From the NCBI GenBank assembly GCA_025408425.1, contig JANXYX010000021.1, forward strand, positions 62,001 to 126,000: a DNA stretch of 64,000 nucleotides, read 5' to 3'. A model generated the notes under the pieces. The model saw only the letters and a program-made list of their open reading frames with translations. It had not been told where the DNA came from and ran no database searches. Positions 1-6,651 of this stretch are shown here, one piece after another (the stretch's first letter is position 1; each line of letters begins with the position of its first letter). The DNA comes from Granulicella sp. GTDB lineage: Bacteria; Acidobacteriota; Terriglobia; Terriglobales; Acidobacteriaceae. A program made the position numbers and the translations under genes.

Positions 1-542
1 CGGAGGTCCATGGCTACGATGCCGCGGCAGGCGCCTTTGGAGTCGAGGACTGCGGAGAGGAACTCCCAGCCTTCGTACTTGGTTACTTTGCCTTCGGACT
101 CGTGGCGGCGGACCTGCTCGTCGAGGGCGTAGAGGAGTTGCTGGCCGGTGGTGGCTCCGGCGAAGGCGGTGCGCTGGTAGAGGGTGCCACCGAAGCGGCG
201 GAAGTCGAGCAGGCCTTCCGGCGTGCGGTTGAAGGGGACGCCCATGCGGTCGAGCAGGTCGATGATGGCGGGGCCCTGGGCAGTCATGGCCTTGACGGGG
301 GTCTGGTTGGCGAGGAAGTCGCCGCCGTAGATGGTGTCGTCGAAGTGCTTGAGGACGCTGTCGCCTTCGCCCTTGAGGTCTTTGGCGGCGTTAATGCCGC
401 CCTGGGCGCAGACGGAGTGCGAGCGCTTGACGGGGACGATGGAGAAGAGGTCGACGGTGCCGCCGGCTTCGGCGATCTTGATGACGGCGGAGAGACCGGC
501 GAGGCCTCCTCCTACGACGATGATTCTGGGTGATGCTGCCAT
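1..542 (-). CDS. sdhA: Succinate dehydrogenase flavoprotein subunit, N-terminal part
   Basis: This is the FAD-carrying subunit of succinate dehydrogenase/fumarate reductase, which oxidises succinate in the TCA cycle at the inner membrane. The visible 180 residues begin MAASPRIIVVGGGLAGLSAV, a Rossmann dinucleotide-binding start (GGGLAGL). They continue with RSHSVCAQGGINAA, the family segment around the histidine that binds FAD covalently, and with KHFDDTIYGGDFL and a GMTAQGP-like stretch. The ATG has an AAGGA-type ribosome site 8 to 12 bases upstream. The gene is cut by the left edge of the window, so the capping and C-terminal domains cannot be judged. It follows sdhC and a small frameshifted gene on the same strand, as expected for an sdhCAB-type operon; sdhB should lie outside the window. 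Sequence style resembles the long B. subtilis-like type rather than the E. coli type, which agrees with the single cytochrome b558 subunit upstream. Confidence 0.93.
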   Translation of the reverse strand, partial: MAASPRIIVVGGGLAGLSAVIKIAEAGGTVDLFSIVPVKRSHSVCAQGGINAAKDLKGEGDSVLKHFDDTIYGGDFLANQTPVKAMTAQGPAIIDLLDRMGVPFNRTPEGLLDFRRFGGTLYQRTAFAGATTGQQLLYALDEQVRRHESEGKVTKYEGWEFLSAVLDSKGACRGIVAMDL

Positions 543-562
543 TGAATATTCCTTCTCGTTCG

Positions 563-932
563 TTAACTAAATGCACCGACTAATTGAAGAGCGCCGATCA
601 ACATGACGAAAACGCCGACAACGGTTAAGATCTGTCCAATTCTGAGCATCTTGTAGAAAGGCCCGTCCGGCTGTGTCTCCCGATACTTCTTGACTGCCGC
701 TGCTCGTGTGGCGCTTGCTCCGGGGAGAAGTCGCGTCGCCGGTTGAGAACATCTCATGTTTGGCACTGACATCTTCCTCCGCGGCATCCATCATCTTCCA
801 GATGCCCATATTGCCTACTACGATCCCGCCAAATATCGCTACCATCCCCGCTGCGACTACCGGATGCAACAGGAATTTCCAAAAGCTTTCAGTCTGTTCG
901 TTGCCTGCGGCTAGAGAGAGGAAATGGAGCAT
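563..932 (-). pseudogene. Two-TM small protein of sdh operon, interrupted by a one-base frameshift
   Basis: Two reading frames together look like one protein of about 122 residues. The first half (MLHFLSLAAG..., with a TM stretch HPVVAAGMVAIFGGIVVG) is open up to MFSTGDATSP. The second half resumes in another frame as GASATRAAAVKKYRETQ and ends in a TM helix, LTVVGVFVMLIGALQLVGAF. The switch falls in a run of four G on the plus strand (722-725). Removing one base joins the halves into a continuous frame of 369 coding bases. The protein would have two membrane helices flanking a basic loop and sits between sdhC and sdhA, so a role as an accessory of the dehydrogenase is possible, but I recognise no family. 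It may be a true mutation, a sequencing error in a homopolymer, or a programmed shift. The start codon is uncertain because no clear ribosome site precedes it. Confidence 0.6.
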
Positions 933-938
933 ATCTCA

Positions 939-992
939 GGGGCTAAAGCCCAATTCTTTCTCTTCCTGTAATGTCCGGGCTAAAGCCCGGAC
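939..992. repeat. Pair of REP-like palindromes at the sdhC 3' end
   Basis: Two copies of a core GGGCTAAAGCCC lie 22 bases apart. The first (939-951) is GGGGCTAAAGCCC. The second (973-992) is a perfect 9-bp-arm inverted repeat, GTCCGGGCT-AA-AGCCCGGAC. Both sit inside or at the end of the sdhC reading frame, and the sdhC stop codon lies within the first copy. The form resembles bacterial REP or mobile palindromic units; copy number in the genome cannot be seen here. Confidence 0.7.
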
Positions 993-1752
993 CTATCTCA
1001 GAGGCAATAACAACTGCGCCTGGAGTGAGGCTGGAAGTCTGCGCGGGCAGAACGTCGGCTGGGGCGTTGGGGTACTTATAGACGACGGCGTAGATGCTGG
1101 CGAGGCCCATGAGGCATAGGGCGATTCCGAAGAGGGCGCAGACGTAGCCGAAGCGTTTGCGGGCGCGGTCGCCGGGGGTGATGCCCCACTTGGCGGCGAA
1201 GAGCCAGATGCCGTAGGAGAAGTGCCAGGTGGTGGCGATCATGGCGATGACGTAGATGGCGAGCATCCAGGGGTTGGCTAGCTCGTGCTGGACTTTGGCG
1301 AATGCGGCGCCGGGGTGCTCTGGAAGCTGAACGCCGGCAAAGCGTTGCCGCCAGACGTGCTGGATGATGTAGACGAAGGCAATGAGGCCAGTGATGCGCT
1401 GGGAGAGGTACATCCAGTTGCCGGCCCAGGGGTAGACGTTGACGTTGGAGCGGCCGCGGAAGGCGATGAAGACGCCGTAGAGTGCGTGGAAGGCGAGGGG
1501 GATGAAGATGAAGGCCCACTCCAGCACGCGAACGAGGGGGAGGGAGTTGAGGAAGAGGACTTGTTTCGCGTAGGCGAGGGGGCCGTTCCAGGTTTCGAAG
1601 TTGGAGACGATGTGCTCGATGAGGAATGCGCCGATGGGGACGATACCTGAGAGCGAATGGAGCTTGTGCCAGAGGAAGGAGTTGCCCTGACCGGCGCGCA
1701 GAGGTTGAACTCCGCGGAGGGTAGGGGGGGCAGGCGTTGCGGTTGTTGCCAT
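943..1752 (-). CDS. sdhC: Succinate dehydrogenase cytochrome b558 subunit
   Basis: This is the membrane anchor of succinate dehydrogenase, which binds haem b and passes electrons to quinone. It has 269 residues and five predicted membrane helices, as in the B. subtilis SdhC family: helices follow the segments WHKLHSLSGIVPIGAFLIEH, VLEWAFIFIPLAFHALYG, YLSQRITGLIAFVYIIQHVW, LAIYVIAMIATTWHFSYGIW and YVCALFGIALCLMGLASIYA. Conserved histidines in each helix (H28/H31, H47, H89, H127, H178 regions) are candidate haem ligands. An AAGGAGT ribosome site precedes the ATG by about 6 bases. The last residues (GFSPDITGRERIGL) are encoded by two REP-like palindromes, so the native C-terminus has probably been extended or replaced by repeat sequence. 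A good sigma-70-type promoter lies upstream. Confidence 0.93.
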   Translation of the reverse strand: MATTATPAPPTLRGVQPLRAGQGNSFLWHKLHSLSGIVPIGAFLIEHIVSNFETWNGPLAYAKQVLFLNSLPLVRVLEWAFIFIPLAFHALYGVFIAFRGRSNVNVYPWAGNWMYLSQRITGLIAFVYIIQHVWRQRFAGVQLPEHPGAAFAKVQHELANPWMLAIYVIAMIATTWHFSYGIWLFAAKWGITPGDRARKRFGYVCALFGIALCLMGLASIYAVVYKYPNAPADVLPAQTSSLTPGAVVIASEIGPGFSPDITGRERIGL

Positions 1753-1780
1753 GAAAGGACTCCTTGGATCTGAGCGGATG

Positions 1781-1810
1781 CAAGTGACTCTGTATCAAGT
1801 GACTCTATAT
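1781..1810. repeat. 15-bp perfect tandem duplication in sdhC leader
   Basis: Two adjacent 15-bp units, CAAGTGACTCTGTAT (1781-1795) and CAAGTGACTCTATAT (1796-1810), match at 14 of 15 positions. They lie between the predicted sdhC transcription start and its ribosome site, so they would form part of the untranslated leader. Confidence 0.85.
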
Positions 1811-1826
1811 AAAGATCAGCAGGGTG

Positions 1827-1856
1827 ATTATTCCGCCGCTGTCTCATCAGCGTCAA
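1827..1856 (-). promoter_or_regulatory. Candidate sigma-70 promoter of the sdh operon
   Basis: Read on the minus strand, TTGACG (1851-1856) and AATAAT (1827-1832) are separated by 18 bases. Each hexamer matches the consensus at 5 of 6 positions. Transcription would start near 1820 and leave a leader of about 68 bases before sdhC. Confidence 0.55.
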
Positions 1857-1911
1857 GGGAACTCCGGGCGTTTGTGCGGTTATCGAAGCGCTTGTGCGAA
1901 ATAATTGCACC

Positions 1912-2547
1912 TCATTGAATTTGTGCGGCTTCGATTTGGGGCAGGAGAGCTTGCAAGGCGCGGCCACGATGGCTGAGGGAGAGTTTGGTGGTGAGGTCGA
2001 GTTGGGCCATGGTGAGGCCGTGGTCGGGTAGAAAGAAGAGGGGATCGTAGCCGAATCCGTTGTGGCCTTGAGGGGCTGCGAGGATCTCTCCTTCGACGGT
2101 GCCCGAGGCGGTAGCGATGAGATTGCCATCACGGGCGGCGGCGAGGACGCAGCGGTAGCGGGCGCGGCGTGCTGCGAGGGGAGTTTCGGCGAGGGCCTGG
2201 AGGAGGCAGAGGTTGTTGAGAGCGTCGGTATCGATTTCGGCAGGGCTTGAAGAGAGGAAGTTGCTGTCTTCGGCGTAACGGGCGGAGCGTACGCCGGGGG
2301 CTCCCTGTAGGGCGTCTACTTCGAGGCCGGAGTCGTCGGCGAGGACGATTTGGCCGGGGGTGTGGAGGGAGTAGGCAAGGGCTTTGAGGATGGCATTGCC
2401 TTCGAAGGTGGGCTGGTCCTCAGCGGGCGGTGGGATTTCTTTGAGGCCGGGGAGGGGAAGGATGGTGATGCGGTCTGCTGCGGACTGGGTGGCGGTGGCG
2501 AAGTCGCGGAGTTTGCCGGGGTTGGTGGTGGCTACATAGATGGTCAT
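1912..2547 (-). CDS. rdgB: Non-canonical purine NTP pyrophosphatase (RdgB/HAM1)
   Basis: The enzyme hydrolyses dITP, dXTP and ITP to the monophosphates and keeps deaminated purines out of DNA and RNA. The 211 residues carry the family signatures in order: an N-terminal YVATTNPGKLRDF nucleotide-binding motif, the metal-binding ADDSGLEVDALQGAPGVRSARYA segment (given here in part), GFGYDPLFFLP, and the C-terminal KLSLSHRGRALQALLPQ. The length is normal for the family. It lies 33 bases after a putative outer-membrane protein gene on the same strand and may share its transcript. The next gene, sdhC, has its own promoter in the gap. No clear Shine-Dalgarno precedes the ATG, which fits translation from an upstream-coupled message. 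Confidence 0.95.
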   Translation of the reverse strand: MTIYVATTNPGKLRDFATATQSAADRITILPLPGLKEIPPPAEDQPTFEGNAILKALAYSLHTPGQIVLADDSGLEVDALQGAPGVRSARYAEDSNFLSSSPAEIDTDALNNLCLLQALAETPLAARRARYRCVLAAARDGNLIATASGTVEGEILAAPQGHNGFGYDPLFFLPDHGLTMAQLDLTTKLSLSHRGRALQALLPQIEAAQIQ

Positions 2548-2580
2548 GTCTGTTATTGGTATACCGCGATTGGATCGAGT

Positions 2581-3954
2581 TTAGTGGGCGAGGCGGAGGC
2601 GGAGGAAGATGACTGCGCCGAAGGGGTGGTGACCGTAGGTGGAGGTGAGGGCGGCTGGGGTGGTGTAGAGGGTGAACTGGGCGCCGGGGGCAGCGAGCAG
2701 GTGAGGTGCGATGCGATAGTCGCGGTCGTAACCGAGGGTGTAGGCCTGAACATGGCCGATGGGGGACTCCTGAAAGTTGGAGGGCAGGGCGGTGCCGGGG
2801 GCGAGGAGGAGTTCGTTGGAGCGGCCGGCGTTTTCCAGGCGAGTCCAGAGGTAGTTGCGGGATTTGAACTTGAGGAGGGATTCGGCGAGATAGCTGTTTT
2901 CTTTACTGCTGTCGGAGAGGGAGAGGGTGCGACCCCAGATGAGGGTGGTGGACCAGTTGGCCGAGGTTGAGCCGTTGCTGGTGGTGGAGCCGAAGGGGCG
3001 GTTGACCATGATGGAGGCGGTCTGGCGCTGCTGGTCTTCGTGGGGGTAGAGAGCTTCGGGGCTGGTGATGTGGGCGATGGAGTACTGAGCGGTCCAGTTG
3101 GGCGTAGGGGAGAATGTGAGGCGAGTGGAGTAGCTGTCGATGGCGAGTCCGTTGGAGGAGGGCTGGAAGTGCCAGCGCTGCTCACTGGGTTCGCCGCCGT
3201 GGAATGCCGAGGCCTCGATGCGGAGGGTGTGCCAGGTGAGGCCGGCGGTGAGGACGTTGAAGGCGATGTGGGTGGAGTCCTGCTGGTGGTGGCCGAGTGT
3301 GGCGATAGGGTCTTCGGAGGCGGAGAGTCGGTGGGGGTAGGCGGTGGGACCGATGGCGGGGTCGCCGATGGGGGCTGCGTAGAGGCTGAGGAGAGTGTGT
3401 TCGGAGAGGTGAAGGTCGTAGAGGGCGGCTAGTTCCATGAAGAAGTTGTGAGGGTGCTGACCGTCGACGATGGGATTGCCATAGGCTGTCTCGCCCTGCT
3501 GGAAGAACTCCGGGTAGACGCGGTGGGAGATGGTCGCGGGTTCGAGCGAGAGCATGGTGCGGAGGGTGAGTTGGCCGGCTCGACCGCTGGAACCGAGTTG
3601 ATGCGTGGCCATCGGCATGATCCAGTTAGTAGAGAAGAACTTGTCTCCGCCACGTGTGCCTTGAGGGCTGGGGGCGGCGTGTTGCTGGGTGTCGGCGAGG
3701 AAGGCGCTGCCGTGAAGCATGAGCATCCATCCGTTGTGATGGGCCATGAGCATGGAGGCAGGGGTGGAGGTTGGCTCGGCGCTGGTCCCGGAAGTGGCGT
3801 GATTGAGTTGGGCTTCGATGAGGGTGGTAGGGGCGGACATGGTGGTGCCGCTCATGTCCATCCCGGGCATGTCGGGCATGCTGGGTTGCTGGGCGTGGGC
3901 GATTGACGCGAAGAGGAATGGAGCTAGTAGAGCGAGCGGAGTGCTGCGAGGCAT
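2581..3954 (-). CDS. Secreted Met/His-rich protein, probable outer-membrane beta-barrel
   Basis: The product has 457 residues from the ATG that follows an AAGGA ribosome site. It starts with a signal peptide (MPRSTPLALLAPFLFASIAHAQ) and then a Met-Pro-Asp run, PSMPDMPGMDMSGTTMS, typical of copper-handling proteins. The rest alternates aromatic and polar residues in short strands (WMLMLHGSAF, TAQYSIAHIT, LLKFKSRNYLWTRLENAG, FGAVIFLRLRLAH) and ends in an aromatic-rich strand, as in outer-membrane barrels. His clusters (DGQHPHNFFMEL, GHHQQDSTH) add possible metal ligands. I do not recognise a named family with certainty; similar proteins are often annotated as hypothetical next to copper genes. 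It follows a small Cys/His protein gene by 85 bases. A role in copper binding at the outer membrane is inference from composition only. An upstream ATG 21 codons earlier is less likely because it would mask the signal peptide. Confidence 0.75.
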   Translation of the reverse strand: MPRSTPLALLAPFLFASIAHAQQPSMPDMPGMDMSGTTMSAPTTLIEAQLNHATSGTSAEPTSTPASMLMAHHNGWMLMLHGSAFLADTQQHAAPSPQGTRGGDKFFSTNWIMPMATHQLGSSGRAGQLTLRTMLSLEPATISHRVYPEFFQQGETAYGNPIVDGQHPHNFFMELAALYDLHLSEHTLLSLYAAPIGDPAIGPTAYPHRLSASEDPIATLGHHQQDSTHIAFNVLTAGLTWHTLRIEASAFHGGEPSEQRWHFQPSSNGLAIDSYSTRLTFSPTPNWTAQYSIAHITSPEALYPHEDQQRQTASIMVNRPFGSTTSNGSTSANWSTTLIWGRTLSLSDSSKENSYLAESLLKFKSRNYLWTRLENAGRSNELLLAPGTALPSNFQESPIGHVQAYTLGYDRDYRIAPHLLAAPGAQFTLYTTPAALTSTYGHHPFGAVIFLRLRLAH

Positions 3955-4039
3955 GGCGGGATCCTTCTGCTGCGTGGGGCTGATTGGCGTAGAGCCTAGC
4001 GCGCGGGCGCGGCTCATGCTGACAGGGGCAGGCGAGGGA

Positions 4040-4513
4040 TCAGATGCGGAGGATTAGCCGGGAGAGTGGTGGGGGTGGAGCGGCGGCGTGAGTATCGATG
4101 AGTTGGAGGGATGGTGCTGTGGTGTTGAGAGCGGGGAGGTGGGCTGAGGTAGTGATGTGGGCTTCGAGTGTGATTGCAGCGACGGGGAGGGTGGCGGGTA
4201 TGGATTGAGATGCACTGCAGCAGAACGGGATGGTCTGGATGGAGTTGGCCGGATGGTGGCAGTGGGCACAGGAGTCAGAGGCCATTTGGCTGCAGTTTGT
4301 GTGAAGGAGCATACCGGGAGCCGCGAGCATTGCCAGGATTGTGAGGAGGCAGAGGATCGAGGTGAGGCGGTAGACGCTCGCGGCTGCGAGTGGGTATGGT
4401 TTGCTGAGTCTCAGCTTCAGGCTGGGGAGCATCACGCGCATAGGCTGAGTATAAATCCAGCGGCTATAACAGAGAGGCGGGCGGTTCCGCAGAGTCTTGA
4501 TGGAGGGAATCAT
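4040..4513 (-). CDS. Small membrane-anchored Cys/His protein of unknown function
   Basis: The reading frame encodes up to 157 residues. A hydrophobic segment (YRLTSILCLLTILAMLAAPGMLL) is followed by a Cys/His-rich patch, NCSQMASDSCAHCHHP, and then FCCSAS. This arrangement could bind a metal outside the inner membrane. The ATG at 4513 overlaps the motB stop as ATGA, which allows translational coupling, but internal starts at 4441 (MRVMLPSL) or 4432 would put the hydrophobic segment at a more normal distance for a signal anchor. The Met-rich barrel gene follows on the same strand, so the two probably work together, perhaps in copper handling. This is inference; no family is recognised. Confidence 0.6.
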   Translation of the reverse strand: MIPSIKTLRNRPPLCYSRWIYTQPMRVMLPSLKLRLSKPYPLAAASVYRLTSILCLLTILAMLAAPGMLLHTNCSQMASDSCAHCHHPANSIQTIPFCCSASQSIPATLPVAAITLEAHITTSAHLPALNTTAPSLQLIDTHAAAPPPPLSRLILRI

Positions 4514-5304
4514 GGCAGGACTTGCGGTGTTGAGTCTGGCACGGGCTGGGGGAGTTTATTGAGCGATGATGGGGGCGTGCGCAGGATGATGATGTCGACG
4601 CGGCGGTTCTGGGCGCGGCCGTCTTCAGTGGCGTTGCTGGCGACAGGGTGAAACTCTGCATAGCCAGCGGCGGAGAGTCCTGCGGGATTGACGCGGCCTT
4701 TATCGAGTAAGACGCGGGCGATGGTGGTGGCGCGGGTGGTGGAGAGTTCCCAGTTGGTGGCGAACTGAGTGGTGTGGATGGGGAGGTTATCGGTGTGACC
4801 TTCAACGCGCAAGGGGCCGCGGGGCAGGCTGGTGGCGAGGATGGAGAGCATAGGGAGTGAGGCAGGGCTTATTTCGGCTGAGCCTGAGGGGAAGAAGCCA
4901 GCCTCATGGAGGGAGATTACAAGGCCTTCGGGCGTGGTGTGCATGGTGACGCTGCCGAAGGGGATGTGTTTTGCGGCGACCTGCTCGGCAAACATCTTGT
5001 TGAGGTGCTGCTCAATGACCGTGGAATCTGTGGCGATAGGCATCGGCAGTTGAATTGCGGCCGGTGGCGCGTTGGTTGGTGCAGCGCCATCGGCAAGCGG
5101 CGGCTGTCTGGAGTGGGGCTCGAAGATGCTGTTGTGATCGAAGGCGGTTTGCATGGCGGCGGCCATCTGGACCTGCTTCTTCTTGTCAGACTGACTGGAG
5201 GCAAAGAGGACGACGAAGAAGGCGAAGAGCAGGGTGATGAAGTCGGCATAGGAGACGAGCCAGCGCTCGTGGTTGACGTGTTCGGGATGCTTTTTCTTGC
5301 TCAT
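4510..5304 (-). CDS. motB: Flagellar motor stator protein MotB
   Basis: MotB anchors the proton-driven stator to peptidoglycan. The 264 residues begin with a basic stretch (MSKKKHPEHVNHERW), then a single membrane helix, VSYADFITLLFAFFVVLF, containing Asp21, the conserved proton-carrying aspartate. A linker leads to a C-terminal OmpA-like peptidoglycan-binding domain with VEGHTDNLPI, NWELSTTRATTIARVL, AAGYAEFHPVASN and QNRRVDIIIL. The ATG overlaps the motA stop (ATGA), the usual motAB coupling. At its 3' end the stop overlaps the next gene's ATG, so expression may continue into a non-flagellar gene. Length and motif order are normal. Confidence 0.95.
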   Translation of the reverse strand: MSKKKHPEHVNHERWLVSYADFITLLFAFFVVLFASSQSDKKKQVQMAAAMQTAFDHNSIFEPHSRQPPLADGAAPTNAPPAAIQLPMPIATDSTVIEQHLNKMFAEQVAAKHIPFGSVTMHTTPEGLVISLHEAGFFPSGSAEISPASLPMLSILATSLPRGPLRVEGHTDNLPIHTTQFATNWELSTTRATTIARVLLDKGRVNPAGLSAAGYAEFHPVASNATEDGRAQNRRVDIIILRTPPSSLNKLPQPVPDSTPQVLP

Positions 5305-6086
5305 GCAGCGACCCGTTCGGGCTTTGCGTCAGAGGGTGGATGGGAGTCGAAGAGGTAGGTGCGGAGCTTGGTCTCGATCATGCGGGGGTTCATGCCTTCG
5401 AGGATGGAGATGACACCTTCGAGCATCATCTCTTTGATCATCTGCTCTTCGCGGTGGCGGAATTTGAGTTTTCCTGCGGCGGGGAGACAGATGAGGTTGG
5501 CGACGGCGACTCCATAGATAGTGGCGACGAAAGCGGTTGCAATGCCGCGACCGACCTCGTCGATGTTGGTGAGATTCTTCATGACCTGGATGAGACCGAG
5601 GACGGCTCCGATGATGCCGACGGTGGGGGAGTAGCCACCTGCGGCCTCAAAGACAGCGGGGATTTTTTCTTCGATTTCGGATTTGTTGTCGAGCTCTAGC
5701 TGCATGATCTTGCGGACTTCGCTGGGGTCAGTGCCGTCGACGGCGAGTGTAAGAGCTTGCTTGAGAAAGGGGTCAATTACGGAGGGGAGGTCGGCGTCGA
5801 GGGAGACGATGCCGCTTTTGCGAGCTTTGTTTGCGAATTCGACGAGTTGGGCGAGGGTGGCTTCACCATTGGAGCCTCTGTGCAGGAAGACTTTGCCGAT
5901 GGCCTTGATGGCGGCAAAGAATATATGTAACGGAAACTGGAGCATGACTGCACCAGCAGTGCCACCGACTACGATCATGGCTGCGGTGGGCTGGGTGATC
6001 TGGGCGATGCTGCCACCTTCGAGCATCATTCCGGCGAGGATGCCGATGATTGCTAGCGCTATTCCGCCGATGCTGGCGATATCCAT
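5301..6086 (-). CDS. motA: Flagellar motor stator protein MotA
   Basis: MotA forms the proton channel of the flagellar stator with MotB and contacts FliG. The 261 residues show four membrane helices: MDIASIGGIALAIIGILAG, PTAAMIVVGGTAGAVMLQFP, then after a cytoplasmic loop YSPTVGIIGAVLGLIQVM and TAFVATIYGVAVANLICLP. The cytoplasmic loop carries the charged residues expected for FliG contact, and the GYSPTVGIIGAVLGL signature is typical of the MotA/TolQ/ExbB family. Companion motB, the preceding flbD and the divergent flagellin gene exclude ExbB or TolQ. flbD ends 26 bases upstream, so the three genes form an operon. Confidence 0.95.
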   Translation of the reverse strand: MDIASIGGIALAIIGILAGMMLEGGSIAQITQPTAAMIVVGGTAGAVMLQFPLHIFFAAIKAIGKVFLHRGSNGEATLAQLVEFANKARKSGIVSLDADLPSVIDPFLKQALTLAVDGTDPSEVRKIMQLELDNKSEIEEKIPAVFEAAGGYSPTVGIIGAVLGLIQVMKNLTNIDEVGRGIATAFVATIYGVAVANLICLPAAGKLKFRHREEQMIKEMMLEGVISILEGMNPRMIETKLRTYLFDSHPPSDAKPERVAA

Positions 6087-6112
6087 AGGGATTTCCTTTT
6101 GCAGTGCGCTGC

Positions 6113-6388
6113 TTATCCTTCGGAGTGCCTGGCTTGGTCCTGGCCGAGGCGATGTGCGTTGTGCGCTGACTTCGCACTGAGTGGCGCGGATGCCTCGGGC
6201 CAGGCTTCGCGGAGGACGCAGGCGCGATAGATGAGAGTGCGCCGGGAGACTTCGTCGCAGGACTCGAGTACGACTAGCTTTTCGCCGGTGATAAGGGTGA
6301 GGACTGTGTCTGGGGATGGTTCAGCGTATTTGATGAGATCGCAGTTGACGTCGAGACGGCTTCCGTTGAGCCTGGTGAGTTCAATCAT
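6113..6388 (-). CDS. flbD: Flagellar FlbD family protein
   Basis: This small protein of 91 residues matches the FlbD family found in flagellar operons of many phyla. The conserved part is the first 65 residues: MIELTRLNGSRLDVNCDLIK, then PDTVLTLITGEKLVVLESCDEV. The function of the family is not settled; it is not the Caulobacter FlbD activator. The last 25 residues (SAKSAHNAHRLGQDQARHSEG) are longer than usual and polar. The gene heads the flbD-motA-motB operon and is divergent from the flagellin gene, with 263 bases between the two starts. A GGAAGGAA ribosome site lies just before the ATG. Confidence 0.9.
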   Translation of the reverse strand: MIELTRLNGSRLDVNCDLIKYAEPSPDTVLTLITGEKLVVLESCDEVSRRTLIYRACVLREAWPEASAPLSAKSAHNAHRLGQDQARHSEG

Positions 6389-6411
6389 GTAGAGGGTTCC
6401 TTCCGGCTACT

Positions 6412-6419
6412 TCATCGGC
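6412..6419 (-). promoter_or_regulatory. FliA-type -10-like element upstream of flbD
   Basis: On the minus strand this reads GCCGATGA, 7 of 8 to the sigma-28 -10 consensus GCCGATAA, 24 bases before the flbD start. No good -35 is visible at the expected 11-base spacing, so this is only a half-match. The same octamer occurs in the opposite direction upstream of flagellin. Confidence 0.3.
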
Positions 6420-6488
6420 GGAGAAGGTAGATTGCAATAGGGCGCGAGACTGTGATGGTGGAGAGCGTGACTAGGTGAAGGAGAGTGC

Positions 6489-6515
6489 TAATGTCCGGGG
6501 TGGGTGCGCCGATGA
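6489..6515 (+). promoter_or_regulatory. Candidate sigma-28 (FliA) promoter of flagellin
   Basis: TAATGTCC and GCCGATGA are separated by exactly 11 bases. They match the E. coli FliA consensus TAAAGTTT-N11-GCCGATAA at 5 of 8 and 7 of 8 positions. Transcription would start near 6523, giving a leader of about 130 bases. The consensus in this phylum is not known to me, so this is a candidate only. Confidence 0.45.
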
Positions 6516-6651
6516 AGTGTGGGAACGCGGAGCCTTCCGCAAGGTGACTGGAGATTGTGACTGCCATGGTGGCATTACTAGACTTCCAGAGCGACACCGG
6601 GGGCAGACGACGCGGTAGTTCAAATCGAGCCAGATACAGGAGAGTTTGCCC

